NCBI RefSeq assembly: GCF_963675165.1
Contig: NC_087391.1
Span: 1,507,001-1,571,000, forward strand
Direction of reading: 5' to 3'
Source: Halichondria panicea
Taxonomy: Eukaryota; Porifera; Demospongiae; Suberitida; Halichondriidae
Length of the DNA stretch: 64,000 nt
The position numbers and the translations under genes were made by a program. The notes beneath the pieces were generated by a model. The model was not told where the DNA came from and did no database searches. It was given only the letters and a program-made list of their open reading frames with translations. How positions within the stretch are numbered: position 1 is the stretch's first letter; the number at the start of each line of letters is the position of its first letter. Positions 26,540-37,251 of the stretch are shown piece by piece.

Positions 26540-29500
26540 ATGAGCTCTTCGGTTCCTAAGATTGAGGAAATAACATTGGATAAAAAGGGAACCGGTAAGT
26601 TGCCCCAGATTTAGCGTGACTGTATAGGTTGTTGGAAATTGCTGTGTGTATTCTTTTGGTTGTAACGTTTCGCAGTACGTAGTACATATTAATGAATGCT
26701 ACGCTTTCAGGGCTTGGTTTCAACATCAGAGGTGGAACTGATAACATGCATGTTGGGAAGGACTCTGGCATATTTGTGACAACTGTGAAACCCAATGGAG
26801 CAGCTTCTAAAGATGGTCGCCTACAACCAGGAGACAAGATATTGGAGGTACGATATTTATATGTGTGTCTTCTATTGTGATATAAATAGAGGTAAATACC
26901 AGAATGGAGTGCTTTTGAGAATCTATACAGTAAAATTCACATGCCACATGCACATCATACCACATTATCATAGATAAAGGAAAGAGGGATTGGAAACGGA
27001 AACAGGGGGTGTGTCTTATTTATAAAACTATCCGTGTTACCCCACCAAACGCTGAGAAACACTTTTATATGTTTGAAAGCCCCCTTTTTTGCAGACCTTT
27101 CTTTCTAAGCCCCCAAACTTCATTTCCATTTCCATGCTCTATTAATAGTGGGTATCATGTGGAAATGCCAAACCCTATTCTCAATTGTTGGGAGGTACAC
27201 AACGTTTCTTTCACACTTTTGAGATGCTTCCGTTCTGTACCTTTAATACATACAATGTATAGTGTAGCTAAAACTGCCTAACTCAGTAGTGTCACATACA
27301 ACCTCTAGTATGGAAAAGAGTGCAAGTTCAGCAGCAGGATTGTTATACTGACTGTAAGACAATCGTTTGTCTCCTAGCCTGAATTTCTTTCCACTTTGTA
27401 GTATACAGCCTCGAGTAAAACCGGGGCAACGAATCGGATTCCAATCCCTCTTCCCTTTATCTATGATTACACAGACCCTGTCTCATAGCTGTACGATTGT
27501 ATAGCAGAGACTTTTAAAGTTTATTTTTAAGGGGGCTTGACTAAACAATATGCCTTGCACTCTCTATGCATACTAATTCCAACCCCCTACGTTATTAATC
27601 ATAATCCTAGTGTGCAGCTCTGCATAGGAACCTGTCACTAGATACTGTGTCTGAAAGTTACGTATACAGTAGAACCTCGCTAATCCAAATAGAGCCGGAC
27701 CAGACCCCATCCGCCAGATTAACGGATGTCATTAATTGATTATGAGAATATCATTAACGAAGACACTTTTGTACCGTGTATTATGATATTACTGTGGCCA
27801 GAAAGGAAAGCTACTAGCTAGAACAGTCAACTTTCTCTCCAATACAGTGAGTCTTGTAAGCTCTATTCGTTATCTTTGCAGTGACCATTGTATGTTGAGC
27901 GAGCAGTTTTATTGCTGGCTCAGCAAAGCAAGTTAGAGTTACAGTACGCATGCGCAGTAGTCTATTCTACTGACAGCCCCTCCTCTCTTCAGTTTGTGAT
28001 TAGCAAGGTTCTACTGTATTTAGTTCTACTGTATTTATAATAATTATATGATATTGATGATGCTTATTGTGTAAATAATTATGTACTCTTGTTTGAATTC
28101 GTGTAGATAAATGGCAATGATCTTCGAGAGGTAGCTCACCAATCTGCAGTGACACACTTTCACAATAGCGGGGACACTGTTAAACTGCTTGTTGAAAGAG
28201 GAGCAGAGCAAAGAATTTCAGTGAGTCACTCTATCATAGGCACAATAGTTATACAATCAATTTCTCACCAATGATAGGAAGAACTCAAAGCTGATGGAGG
28301 AGTCACTTCACGATTTTTGGTAATTGTATAATTATGGTGGCAATATTATTTCCTACCACTAGTTGGCACCTCCTGTTTTTATAGACTAAGTATTGCTTGA
28401 GCAAATTAAAGACTGGTGTACAAAGCTTCGTGTATGTAGTACACTCCATTCATAATTATTATGCCTCGAGGTGTAGCCGCACGAAGGATCCGGTAAAGTT
28501 GACTGTGTGTGTGTGTGTATTTCAGCTGTACTGTGTTTTGCAAGTTGCTTGGCATTGTGCACAGTAAATGGGCGTTGTCTATAGTACTACTGAGTCTGTA
28601 GTAAAGTGAATGTGTCTATTCAGCAAAAAAATTTAAATTGCTAACTTAGTTAGCTAAGCTGTTATAGTGTATATGCACATGCAGTACTCTCTGTTGAATT
28701 GCTTGAGCCAGTATGGCAGTTGTTTTAGTTATAGAAGTGCACTAAAAGAGCAGGTAGAGATTAGAGGACATAAAGAAAGTTAGGAGTGGAACACATTCCT
28801 GATCTAGTAACCACAGTAGTACACAGGAACGTCCATTTACTGTGCACTATGACAAGCAACTTGCAAAACACAGTAACTGCTCAACGGTTGCAATGCGACG
28901 AAAACTATCAGCTTGTATAGGCTTCTAGCCATGTTTTCTTGGATTTGGATCCGTGGATTTGCAAACTAAAGCTTCTTTCTCAAGTTATGGCTAGTTTGAC
29001 TAACAGTGAAGGCTGTTGCAGTCTCTAGCATCATCTATTCCCACAAACTTTCTATTTAACTTATGAGCGACAATCGTCATCCACGATCGTCATCCACACT
29101 GTTGCAGGCTGTGAGTCTTTTGTTAACATAGCAGGCTAAGGGTAGCTATCAGAGAATGCTATCCGATGGGCTAGAAACCTTCAATCGATTTTTCTATCTA
29201 CTTCCTTCAATCCACTTCCGTTCGTTGTGATGTCATAGTTTTACTGAGCATATACAATGTTATCCAAAGCCCCCAAATACCGGGGGGATTTTAGCGCATG
29301 CGCAAGCAGTCGATACCAGGCCCACTTCCCTAAGTGAAGTGGGAAGCACTTAAGCTAAGCACAGCTTGCACCCCTATTTGTATAATATATGGTGTGTTCA
29401 GCAGAAATTCTATTAAGAAATAATCATCAATCATGTTTTTCCCTATACAGAACTCCTCGAGGCGGCCCAGTTGGTCACCATGGGTCTACCTACCACTAGG

Positions 29501-29558
29501 TCTTGCTATTCTCGGAGGTGCAGCTGTTATCGTTTTGTACATGAGGAAAAGACGATGA
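26540..29558 (+). CDS. SYNJ2BP: PDZ-domain tail-anchored protein, SYNJ2BP (OMP25)-like
   Basis: Five exons (26540-26594, 26711-26847, 28107-28220, 28278-28319, 29451-29558) give 152 codons, 151 residues; human SYNJ2BP has 145. Residues 8-100 are one PDZ domain: [11 protein letters not shown] is the carboxylate-binding loop and strand [21 protein letters not shown] and PGDKILEINGNDL follow, and [17 protein letters not shown] closes it. The C-terminus has [20 protein letters not shown], a hydrophobic tail anchor, ending in RKKRR-like basic residues (MRKRR). In vertebrates this protein sits in the outer mitochondrial membrane and binds C-terminal motifs of partners. Intron 2 carries a foldback and a pogo-like element; intron 4 carries reversed repeat tails. 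Confidence 0.85.
26964..27472. repeat. foldback element in a SYNJ2BP-like intron
   Basis: The left arm TCATAGATAAAGGAAAGAGG followed by GATTGGAAACGGAA pairs with TTCCAATCCCTCTTCC and CTTTATCTATGA at the right. Arms are about 35 bp. One arm-like word also occurs at 2370-2395. Confidence 0.65.
27667..28016. mobile_element. non-autonomous pogo/Tigger-like element, 350 bp
   Basis: Terminal inverted repeats CAGTAGAACCTCGCTAATC and GATTAGCAAGGTTCTACTG differ at one base and are flanked by TA on both sides. This is the usual TA target duplication of Tc1/mariner-pogo elements. There is no transposase frame. A related, reversed copy is at 6722-7115. A GCGCATGCGCAGTA-like palindrome is inside at 27948. 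Confidence 0.85.
28465..29030 (-). repeat. reversed tails of the R1 repeat family
   Basis: Read on the minus strand this contains AACTTGAGAAAGAAGCTTTA-like, CCACGGATCCAAATCCAAG-like and a CACACACACAC microsatellite, then the CGTGCGGCTACACCTCGAGG end. These are diverged relatives of the tail at 51830-52081. They lie in an intron of the SYNJ2BP-like gene. Confidence 0.65.
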
Positions 29559-29816
29559 AAGAAATCAGTGTTGTAGGACCCGTTTGTTATGAGTAGCTTG
29601 TGTGCACGTTTGTTAGGCATTTAAGCTGATCTATTGTCGATTAATCAGCTACAGTCTCCCTTATCATAATTATCAATTATTATTCTATTATTAACAAAAA
29701 ATTAATTGTCGAAAAATCACTCTTCTTTATGGGGCGGGGTGTCAAATAGTCTTTAATTAGTTGAACGTGGTACAGGCGTACACAAGTCTCAGACAAGTCA
29801 TAGAAAAGAGCAAATA

Positions 29817-32800
29817 ATGAGTAAGTTTCTACTGCATGTTACAGGGTGATGCTTTTCATTGTTCAGTATAAGTAAAGGTATTCATTTAGGATTGGGGTTC
29901 TTATTAGAGCGCACTGTTACAGTGTTGTTTAGCTTGTGTAATTACTGCATGTACTTTAATTATGTCTCGTCTATTAAAAGGTACTTGGATGCAATTTTTC
30001 AAAGATGCAGGCATCCCAATGACAGCAGCAAAAAGGTATGTATATACATACGTACGCATACAAACATGTAGCTATTGTGTATTATTTTGTAAAAACTAAC
30101 GCTTGTAGGTACACCATTGTTTTTGACGACAATCGGATCACCAAAGATTTGTTGCCGGACTTGTCCAAGGTATAAGCATACGTTATCGCTACACTCGTGC
30201 ATAACTACACTCTTGTGTACGGGTGTAACGTTTGTGTGTGAGATTGCTGCTCTGTACGTTACCATAGCAACTAAACGAATAACAGTGATATGTCTCGCCT
30301 GTAGAATATACATTTGGGTGGGCAGGAGTTCATACACTCCTGGTGTGGGTAGTAGCATAGTGTAGTTGCATTCAGTCTATGGAATAATTATTATCATTGC
30401 TGCAATGTCATGCAGGAGATTCTATTGGACATGGGAATCAAAGTTATGGGCGACATCTTGTGCATTTTAAAGCATGCAAAGAAGGTGAGAAAAATGCAGT
30501 ACACTTTGTATGTGCAGTGGGCGAGCTGGCTCCCAGGGCAACTGTGCATACACCCCTTTTACTAGATAACCTTAAAACCACTGAAACCATAGGCTGTCAA
30601 TTAGCAGAGTTCGTCAAACAAGTTCTCCCTTATACAAAAAATGTAGGAAACGGTGATATCAATTTCAACATGCTGTGTATTAAGTAGGGCTGCATCTAGT
30701 ATTACAGCCGAGGAGATCACGTTGTTGCAATGAAGCATACAGAATCTTTTTATTCTAAGCCTAAGGCAACTTCTACTGTACCACCCCCTTGCTGAATGCA
30801 CTAACCTTGCTGTTACGACTGTTATATTCTACACCCTGTAGGAGATGATGAAGACTGAGCTTTGTGGTGGTGATGGTGTTATGTTGCCTCTGGCTCATTC
30901 CACCACTCCCGGTCAGCAGGACCCTGTCTCCACCACCAGTGAGCCAAGCAAGCGACGTAATTGTTGTGTGTTATGTGGGAGCCAGGTCCTTAACATCCCC
31001 CCATCTCCAAGTTTTGGGTATCCTAATAGGCCCGTTGTATTTGGGCTCCACTGTATGTCCTGGTATATCTTCAAAAAAACAATCTTATACAAGCTGCTTT
31101 AGTTGTGAGGTAGAGGGTGATATCTACTTTAGTATTCTCAAATTTGATACTTGGTCTTAAGTGTATCGATACCAATATGGTAAAGTTTACCTCTGTCATT
31201 GGATCTCATAGGAGAAGCAAGAGGTCAGGGTCTATCTTCGCCTGAGATTATGCAAAGTGGTGGACTTCAACTGGGGATTGCTGAAGCTATTTCAATTCTA
31301 CCTACTATGAGGTTTGTTCAAACATAATAATTATGCAGCCCATTATACCAGAGCCGTGTACATATCCTGACTGCCTTTGCCATTATACATGATCCTGGTG
31401 GTCATTTCTCCCATTACCAGGTCTGACCAAACGCTGCTAGATGCCACTGCCCTACGCCAACCAAACTATGAGGATACCATTATCACTGAGAGCTACAGCA
31501 CTGCAGCGTATGCAGAAAAGAACAAACACCAAAAGGTTAATTGTTAAAATTCTGCCATGCATAAAATACCGTATAAGCGGGTAGTTTTGGGGGGCAAACA
31601 TTTCGTGGTTGAATCCCTGAGCACAAAATTAACAAATGAAGCGATCATTGACCACCTGTACCTGCAGTGCAAGCAACAACCACTAAGATAATATCCACAG
31701 ACTGGCTAAACATTGCTCAATCACGAATGTTTTTACCCCCGAATATTACTCGCTATACAGTACATGTAACTCATTAAGATCTCTTTAAGAGGTAATATAG
31801 TGGGTAAAGGTGCTACTGATCACTGTGTTACTATCCCTCACAGAGACAACCCACCATCTATGCTGATGAGGAAGCTGAGTACTCCCCAGTGAAGCACCCT
31901 CGCGTTGTGGTCCTACCTGGAGAGAGGGGGCAGGAGATGTACACGGCCACTGCCCTACAGAGAGCTGCTGCCATTGCTGTTGCCTCTGCAGCTATCATGA
32001 CTCAAGAAGAGACAGCAGCCACACAGAGAAACAAGAAAATTTTGGAAGCTGCAGGTCCATTTGTATTGCATGAGTGTTTAATACATGTACGTGTTAATTG
32101 CAGCTGTCGAAGAATAAATCTTTGATCATCAACACTGTCCATACTTTCTGGCATGCAAAGTTCCACTATACGTTTTTGCTACAATACATTATACTCCACC
32201 ACTGCAGGTCTTGTTCCCTCTAGTGAGAAGTCAACTGGAGGCTCTGTATTCTCACGTCTGGATGGTGATGGTTCATCTAGCAGTGCCCACGTTTCTTCCC
32301 CACCTACCTCTTCTCACCCAAAGCAATTTCCCCCTTCAACCAGGGTATCTGCCAGCTCACAAGTTACGGTCACAATGAATTCATCAAAGACTAGAACCGC
32401 AGTCGACTCCTCGAAACCAAGAACGATCAAGTTGGGAAAGGAACGAAAAGAAGCTATTTCGACTTCCGATATTAAGACCACATCTCGGGCACGAAAATCG
32501 GCTATGGTTAATCGACTTGGTGAAGTATCTTCCGTGAGGAATACTGAGAGAGAGAGGACAAGTCTTCGAAGTGTATCATCTAGCGAGGGTCCAACTATGC
32601 GATTCAGAGTCGGAAAACAAAAGAAATCACACACATCTGTCTCGAGCTCCAGTGGTGAAGTTTTGAGGAAGTCGTCTTCAAGAAAAAAGGAGGAGGGAGG
32701 TCGTCCAATGAGCATGGTGGCTGATGAGATGGACTATCAGACCCAGCGACAAAGTGACGTTCGATCACGACTGGAGCTAAAGGAGAAAGAGAAAGCTGCC

Positions 32801-32863
32801 CGAAGAAGAGGCCCCCTCGCTGGACGCTTAGAAAAGCACCATGTTTTTGGTCGCTTAGAATAA
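29817..32863 (+). CDS. SAM-like domain protein, C19orf47-like
   Basis: Nine exons: 29817-29820, 29981-30035, 30109-30169, 30416-30484, 30842-30952, 31212-31311, 31421-31535, 31844-32054, 32208-32863. The first holds only ATG plus one base. The start reads TWMQFFKDAGIPMTAAKRYT, then IVFDDNRITKDLLPDLSKEI and MGDILCILKHAKK; human C19orf47 has EWIQFFKEAGIPPGPAVNYA and GDIIAILKHAK at the same places. This N-terminal module folds like a sterile alpha motif. The middle is low complexity. The C-terminal half is Ser/Arg/Lys-rich with two VFxRL motifs (VFSRLDG and VFGRLE at the very end), also a feature of the human protein. The molecular role is unknown; a nuclear location is likely from the basic runs. 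An AATAAA overlaps the stop codon. Confidence 0.8.
31567..31762. repeat. MITE with TACCGTATAAGCGGG end, intronic
   Basis: The left end TACCGTATAAGCGGGTAGTT pairs with ATATTACTCGCTATACAGTA on the right. It lies in the intron between exons 7 and 8 of the C19orf47-like gene. Confidence 0.65.
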
Positions 32864-33066
32864 ACATATTATTTTCATAACTTCTACACTTATAGTTATG
32901 ATGTCAACTATTATTGTCATGCATAATTATATTTCTCTTGCACAGTACATGATACTCGATACTTAGTTATGATTCTTAGTTTTGACAATTAAAGATACAC
33001 AAAATTAACATAATTGTATAGAACATATATACCTATTCTATAGAGTTCAGTTGCACCAATATTATG

Positions 33067-34653
33067 TCAGAAAGTCACAACTTTAGGTCCAGACTTTACA
33101 GTTTTATTTCTCTTTGTTATGAGTGGCTGATGGTCAAAGTCCTCTGCATCTACACTACCCTTACTCTGCATAGTCAGTCGTCCCACAGTGTCTGTAAATA
33201 TATGAGTGTGATAAAATTGTATACACAGAAAAATTGTTGCCTCACCTTCGTGATCTTTCCTTGGTTGTCCTTGGTGTCTAGTTGGGCAGTTAGTTTTAAA
33301 GTGTTCCACAGATCCACAAAGGTTACACCCACCACCTACATTAGTAGAAAAAATATAAAGGCACTCGAAAAGCAAACTTATGTCTATAATATGACTCTAT
33401 ATTGACTATTTACAAGCTATCTGCCTTAATTACTTACACATATGGAACACATTTTCAGAAAGAAAAAACCCATATCCCATTTGGTCTAGACTACATGTAT
33501 CTCTTTTTCAACATTTAGAGCTCTCTCTTAACTGCATGGTATAATAATTATTATACTGAAAACATTTTAAGTGTGACAAACAACTTACCGTGAGGATAGA
33601 GTCCCTTGGGGTTTTCTGGACATGCTCGTGACAAATGCCCCACCTCTCCACAGATAAAGCACTTGGCATAAGGATATTCACCTACGAAAAGTGATAAAGT
33701 CTGTATCACAGCTATCAGCATTGATTTACCTTCAGGCATTCTTGCTTTGCAATTCTTGGAGGTGTGGCTACTTGCCCCACATTTGAAGCACATGCCAGTT
33801 CCAGCTCTATCTCCGGACTTGGTACACTCACTCACATGATGACCTGACTCTCGACAGTTGAAGCAGACCTTGTGAAACAGAAACAAGAAATTGTGATAGA
33901 AGAAGTTCAAGTGTAATTATTGCAGCTTACCTTACGTTTTCGTCTGCGTAACCTTCGTGCTTCATTTTTTTTTTCTCTTCGCTCATCTACAATAATTGTT
34001 TCTTGTAGTTTAACCTTGGGTTTAGCTTTCTTTGCTGTTAATACGCTTGCTGTTTTGTTTTTAGGCTTTTTTCCTTCTGTTTTATTATTCACGTCAATGG
34101 TTTGAGAGTCGTCCATGCTATCAAGCAATGGAATTTTGTCCTCAGCAATGTCCTGCACTTTTGATTTTTTCTTTGATCGCTTTTTTTTCGGTTTTGATAG
34201 TGTTTTTCTCATGCTGATCGGCATAGAAGTTGAGGAACTGTGTTCATCTGAGGTAGACTTTTTACTGTGCTTGTTCTTAGTTGATACCTGCTTCACGACC
34301 TCATCACTCTTATGATCTCCGCCGTTTTCTTTGGCAGGACTTTCACTTAGGAGTGGTATTGCTTCCAAGTCTTTTCTCGTCATTTTCTTCAATTGAGCCT
34401 TAGCTGACAATTCAACCTTTTTCTTCTTAGTCTTTAGTTTCTCTTTCTTGCTGATTCCCAGAGTAGGTTCACTAGAGACAGGTTCATCACTATCCGATGT
34501 GTCACACTGTGGGTCTAAAAGGGGGGGGTTAATCAATATGTAATCCACACACAGCTACTTACCCTGAAGGGATTTATAGCCTGTCTTGAGCTGTGCCCAT
34601 GGTGTGGATGAATGAGCCTCTCCCTTGGACCCTATTCTTGCTGTTCTAGTCAT
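33067..34653 (-). CDS. ZCCHC9: zinc-knuckle protein ZCCHC9
   Basis: Six exons (34563-34653, 33931-34514, 33730-33868, 33589-33681, 33246-33335, 33067-33191) give 374 codons, 373 residues. The first two thirds are Lys/Ser-rich with several nuclear-localisation-like runs (KPKKKRSKKKSK). Four CCHC knuckles follow: CFNCRESGHHVSEC, CFKCGASSHTSKNC, CFICGEVGHLSRAC and CNLCGSVEHFKTNC, all with exact C-x2-C-x4-H-x4-C spacing. The linker SRACPENPKGLYPHGGGC and the end PKVVTF match human ZCCHC9 almost residue for residue. ZCCHC9 is a nucleolar RNA-binding protein linked to rRNA maturation in vertebrates. The N-terminal half is longer than in human. It is divergent with SRP9, 154 bp away. Confidence 0.93.
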
Positions 34654-34807
34654 TCTGCCCAAAATACACATCCACGTGGACATGGGTAGAAAACGACCTT
34701 TACACTTAGGGAAATTCCATAATTCCATTAAAAGACCACTCTCCTAGGCCATGCACACACGTACACAGTAAAGTTAGTTCCTCTTCTCTGGTGTCAACGC
34801 TATTAAT
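34654..34807. promoter_or_regulatory. shared promoter region, ZCCHC9 and SRP9
   Basis: Only 154 bp lie between the two outward-facing start codons. No TATA box is seen. Both genes are housekeeping, which fits a bidirectional promoter. Confidence 0.65.
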
Positions 34808-36955
34808 ATGGGATACATTGAATCTTGGGAAGAGTTTTCCAAAGCAGCTGTAAGACTACACTCACAAAATCCCTGGAAGGTATGAGTTGAATAGTGTGTT
34901 GTTGATCAGTACATTTCATCTGCATCCTTTTATACACTTGTAGGTCAGGTTTGTGGTGAAGTACAGGCACTGTGATGGAACGTTGGTATGCAAAATGACA
35001 GATGATAAAGTGGTAAGTTGTGTGGCGTACAGTGTACTAGGTCACTGATAAGGCCACTCCAACAAAGATCTTAGTTTCCCATCCTGAATTCTCAGAATTG
35101 ATCTTTATTGCCATTATCCATTACTAGGATATAGAATATAGAGCACTGAAGTGCTAACCCTCGGCTATTGACATGAATAAATAGAAACCAAGAAGTGTTC
35201 AGTAAGAAGCAACAAACCGCAACTCCAGCTTTAATTTAGAAACCTGGTAAAGGATCACTTCAACTGCAAATAAATATTATCAATTATAGCAGGTAATTTT
35301 CATGAGGTAAAAATGTCGTTCAACTCGAATAAAGGTAGCGTGTTAGTTAGCTAGCTGTGTAAGTTCAAGCTTCTTAGCTTTTGCTCGCTTTTATTCAACA
35401 ACGAGCCTCTAACATCACTAATAACTTGTTGTGTGAATGCTATCCATGCTATAAACGCACAAACAAACCAATGGACTACTATATCCTCTGGCATCATCTA
35501 GCATCTAGCCTGGCTGCAAGATGTCAGGCAAAGTAGCACGGCCTCGGGTAAATATATATTATATCATTACACTCCATTGAAAATGTGCCATTAACTACTT
35601 TGCCTGACATCTTGCAATCTTGCAGCCAGGCTAGATGATGTCATATTAATTAACACGAATAAAAAGGTACAAAGAAGGCCAATAATGGAAAATAAGGAGG
35701 TAGGCTGAAAAGCACGCACGCTTAGAACGGGAAACTAAGTTCTATGTTGTCAGTGGCCTAAAGCATGTGTGAATGATCTGCTGTATCTAAATCGACATCA
35801 AGGACATTTTTATACTTTTACTATAATGTGAGAATGAATTAACGTAGGGGCATGCTTTCTAAAAAAAGTTACTTCTGAATAATTGTAACTAACCATTGTA
35901 CTCTTAGCTACATGCTCGTACATGTACATGTATAAGGTACGTTAAAAGCTGTCTCTGCCATTATGAAAATAAGTGTTGGTGATGTTTACTGTATGTTTAA
36001 CAGAAGCTATCACTTCCTGAAATATGGGATTAATAGCACGAGTAGCAAGCAATTGCTAGGCCTATAATTGCACGAGGCAAAACCGAGTGCTATTTACCTT
36101 TCCAGTGTTTGTTGTGAGCGCTATTAATATCTTATTGCACGAATAACCAGGAGTGCATGATTGCTATCGTTTTAGAACAATTTTCAGCAGCGACCATTAC
36201 TCGAAAACAAGCCCCCATGCAATTAATAGCCTGGATATGATGCGCAATTAATGCTGCTTTGTGCAAACTCCAGTGCAATATAATACTACACAAACGATTA
36301 TTGCAGAAAAGTATAATGTTATACGTTGTGTACTTTAGACAGCCTAGATTTGGCAATTTTACTGCTGTTGTATCGTAATTGTCATCTAAAACAGCGGCCA
36401 AAACTAGGTAAGCTAGGTAGGCTGTCTAAAGTACATAACACATACAACAGAAAAACACCAGTGGCAGTATGTATTAATGTTTAGTCAACTTATTAATAGA
36501 TGTACTAGTAGCATAAAGTATGTATCTCTAACTAAAGTCTATTTGCGTTGAGTTGGGCGGTACTTGGGCCCCAAAAGTTATGTGATCATTATGGCTTCAT
36601 TTATGCTGCCGTATAGCGTTAATTTTCGCTGTTTTCATGGGTTAGCAATCCTAATTTTAGCTGGTTGGAGCTTATCAGCTCTACAGCATAATTATAGATA
36701 GAAGCATTGTTTAACAAGAACTCCAATTGTATATATGAAACATGACAAAGTTATGACAACATTATGAAGGTCGAACTCAGGCACACAAATAATCACCCAT
36801 CCATCATCTTTAGTGAATTGTTTTTGCAGTGTTTAACAGGTTATTGTTGTTTTCTGCAGTGTTTAAAGTACCAAACTGACCAACTTCAAGATGTAAAGAA
36901 GCTGGAAAAACTTAGTAGTTCACTGATGAGAAACATGGTGTCCAAAGAACGCTGA
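34808..36955 (+). CDS. SRP9: signal recognition particle 9 kDa subunit
   Basis: Three exons (34808-34879, 34944-35012, 36860-36955) give 79 codons, 78 residues; human SRP9 has 86. SRP9 pairs with SRP14 and binds the Alu domain of SRP RNA to slow translation during targeting to the ER. MGYIESWEEFSKAAVRLHSQ matches the human opening helix. VRFVVKYRHCDGTLVCKMTD is the beta sheet. CLKYQTDQLQDVKKLEKLSS ends in the C-terminal helix. The short acidic tail of vertebrates is missing. The second intron is 1.85 kb and holds several foldback repeats. A second TTTTTGCAGTGTTTA acceptor lies 31 bp upstream of the one used and would shift the frame. Confidence 0.93.
35491..35640. repeat. foldback element in SRP9 intron 2
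   Basis: Arms of about 45 bp: ATCTAGCCTGGCTGCAAGAT then GTCAGGCAAAGTAG on the left, CTACTTTGCCTGACATCTTG then GCAGCCAGGCTAGATGAT on the right. Confidence 0.8.
36025..36250. repeat. dispersed AGCACGAGTA repeat in SRP9 intron 2
   Basis: This matches 39875-40100: GGGATTAATAGCACGAGTA, AATTGCACGAGG, GAGTGCTATT, GCTATTAAT-TCTTATTGCAC and ATTCGAAAACAA recur in order. No inverted ends or coding content were seen. Confidence 0.65.
36324..36444. repeat. foldback element in SRP9 intron 2
   Basis: GTTGTGTACTTTAGACAGCC on the left pairs with GGCTGTCTAAAGTACATAAC on the right; arms are about 25 bp. Confidence 0.7.
36533..36790. repeat. MITE family E with a family A insert
   Basis: Starts TAAAGTCTATTTGCGTTGAG and ends AAGGTCGAACTC, like the copy at 52309-52567. 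A fragment of a family A MITE (36610-36660) replaces part of the interior. Confidence 0.65.
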
Positions 36956-37251
36956 ATCATGCTCCAAGTCTACTTTCATCTCATCTTTCCCGACTTATTT
37001 ACTTTATATTGTTTGAAATTATATTTGTAATCAATATAACTATCGTTAAAGCAATGAAGTAAACATGAATATCAGCAGCATTGAATATCAACAGCATGTA
37101 AAATGGATGATAAATAAACAAGAAATGAACACTCAATATCAATATGAACGTTCATGTAAACCAAGAGATAGATAGTAAGAATAAGATATATAGCAAAAAA
37201 TTATAATGAACATGAAAAGCATGATGAGCGATAGATAACAGAAATAATGAG
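36956..37251. other. 3' region between SRP9 and the photolyase
   Basis: About 300 bp of AT-rich DNA with ATGAATATCA-type short repeats. Both genes converge here, so it holds both 3' UTRs. Confidence 0.4.

Noticed and set aside
29999-30358. 119-residue minus-strand frame over C19orf47-like exons
   Set aside because: It covers exons and introns of the supported plus-strand gene and has no domain features.
30397-30687. 96-residue plus-strand frame
   Set aside because: It starts inside exon 4 of the C19orf47-like gene in another frame and runs into the intron.
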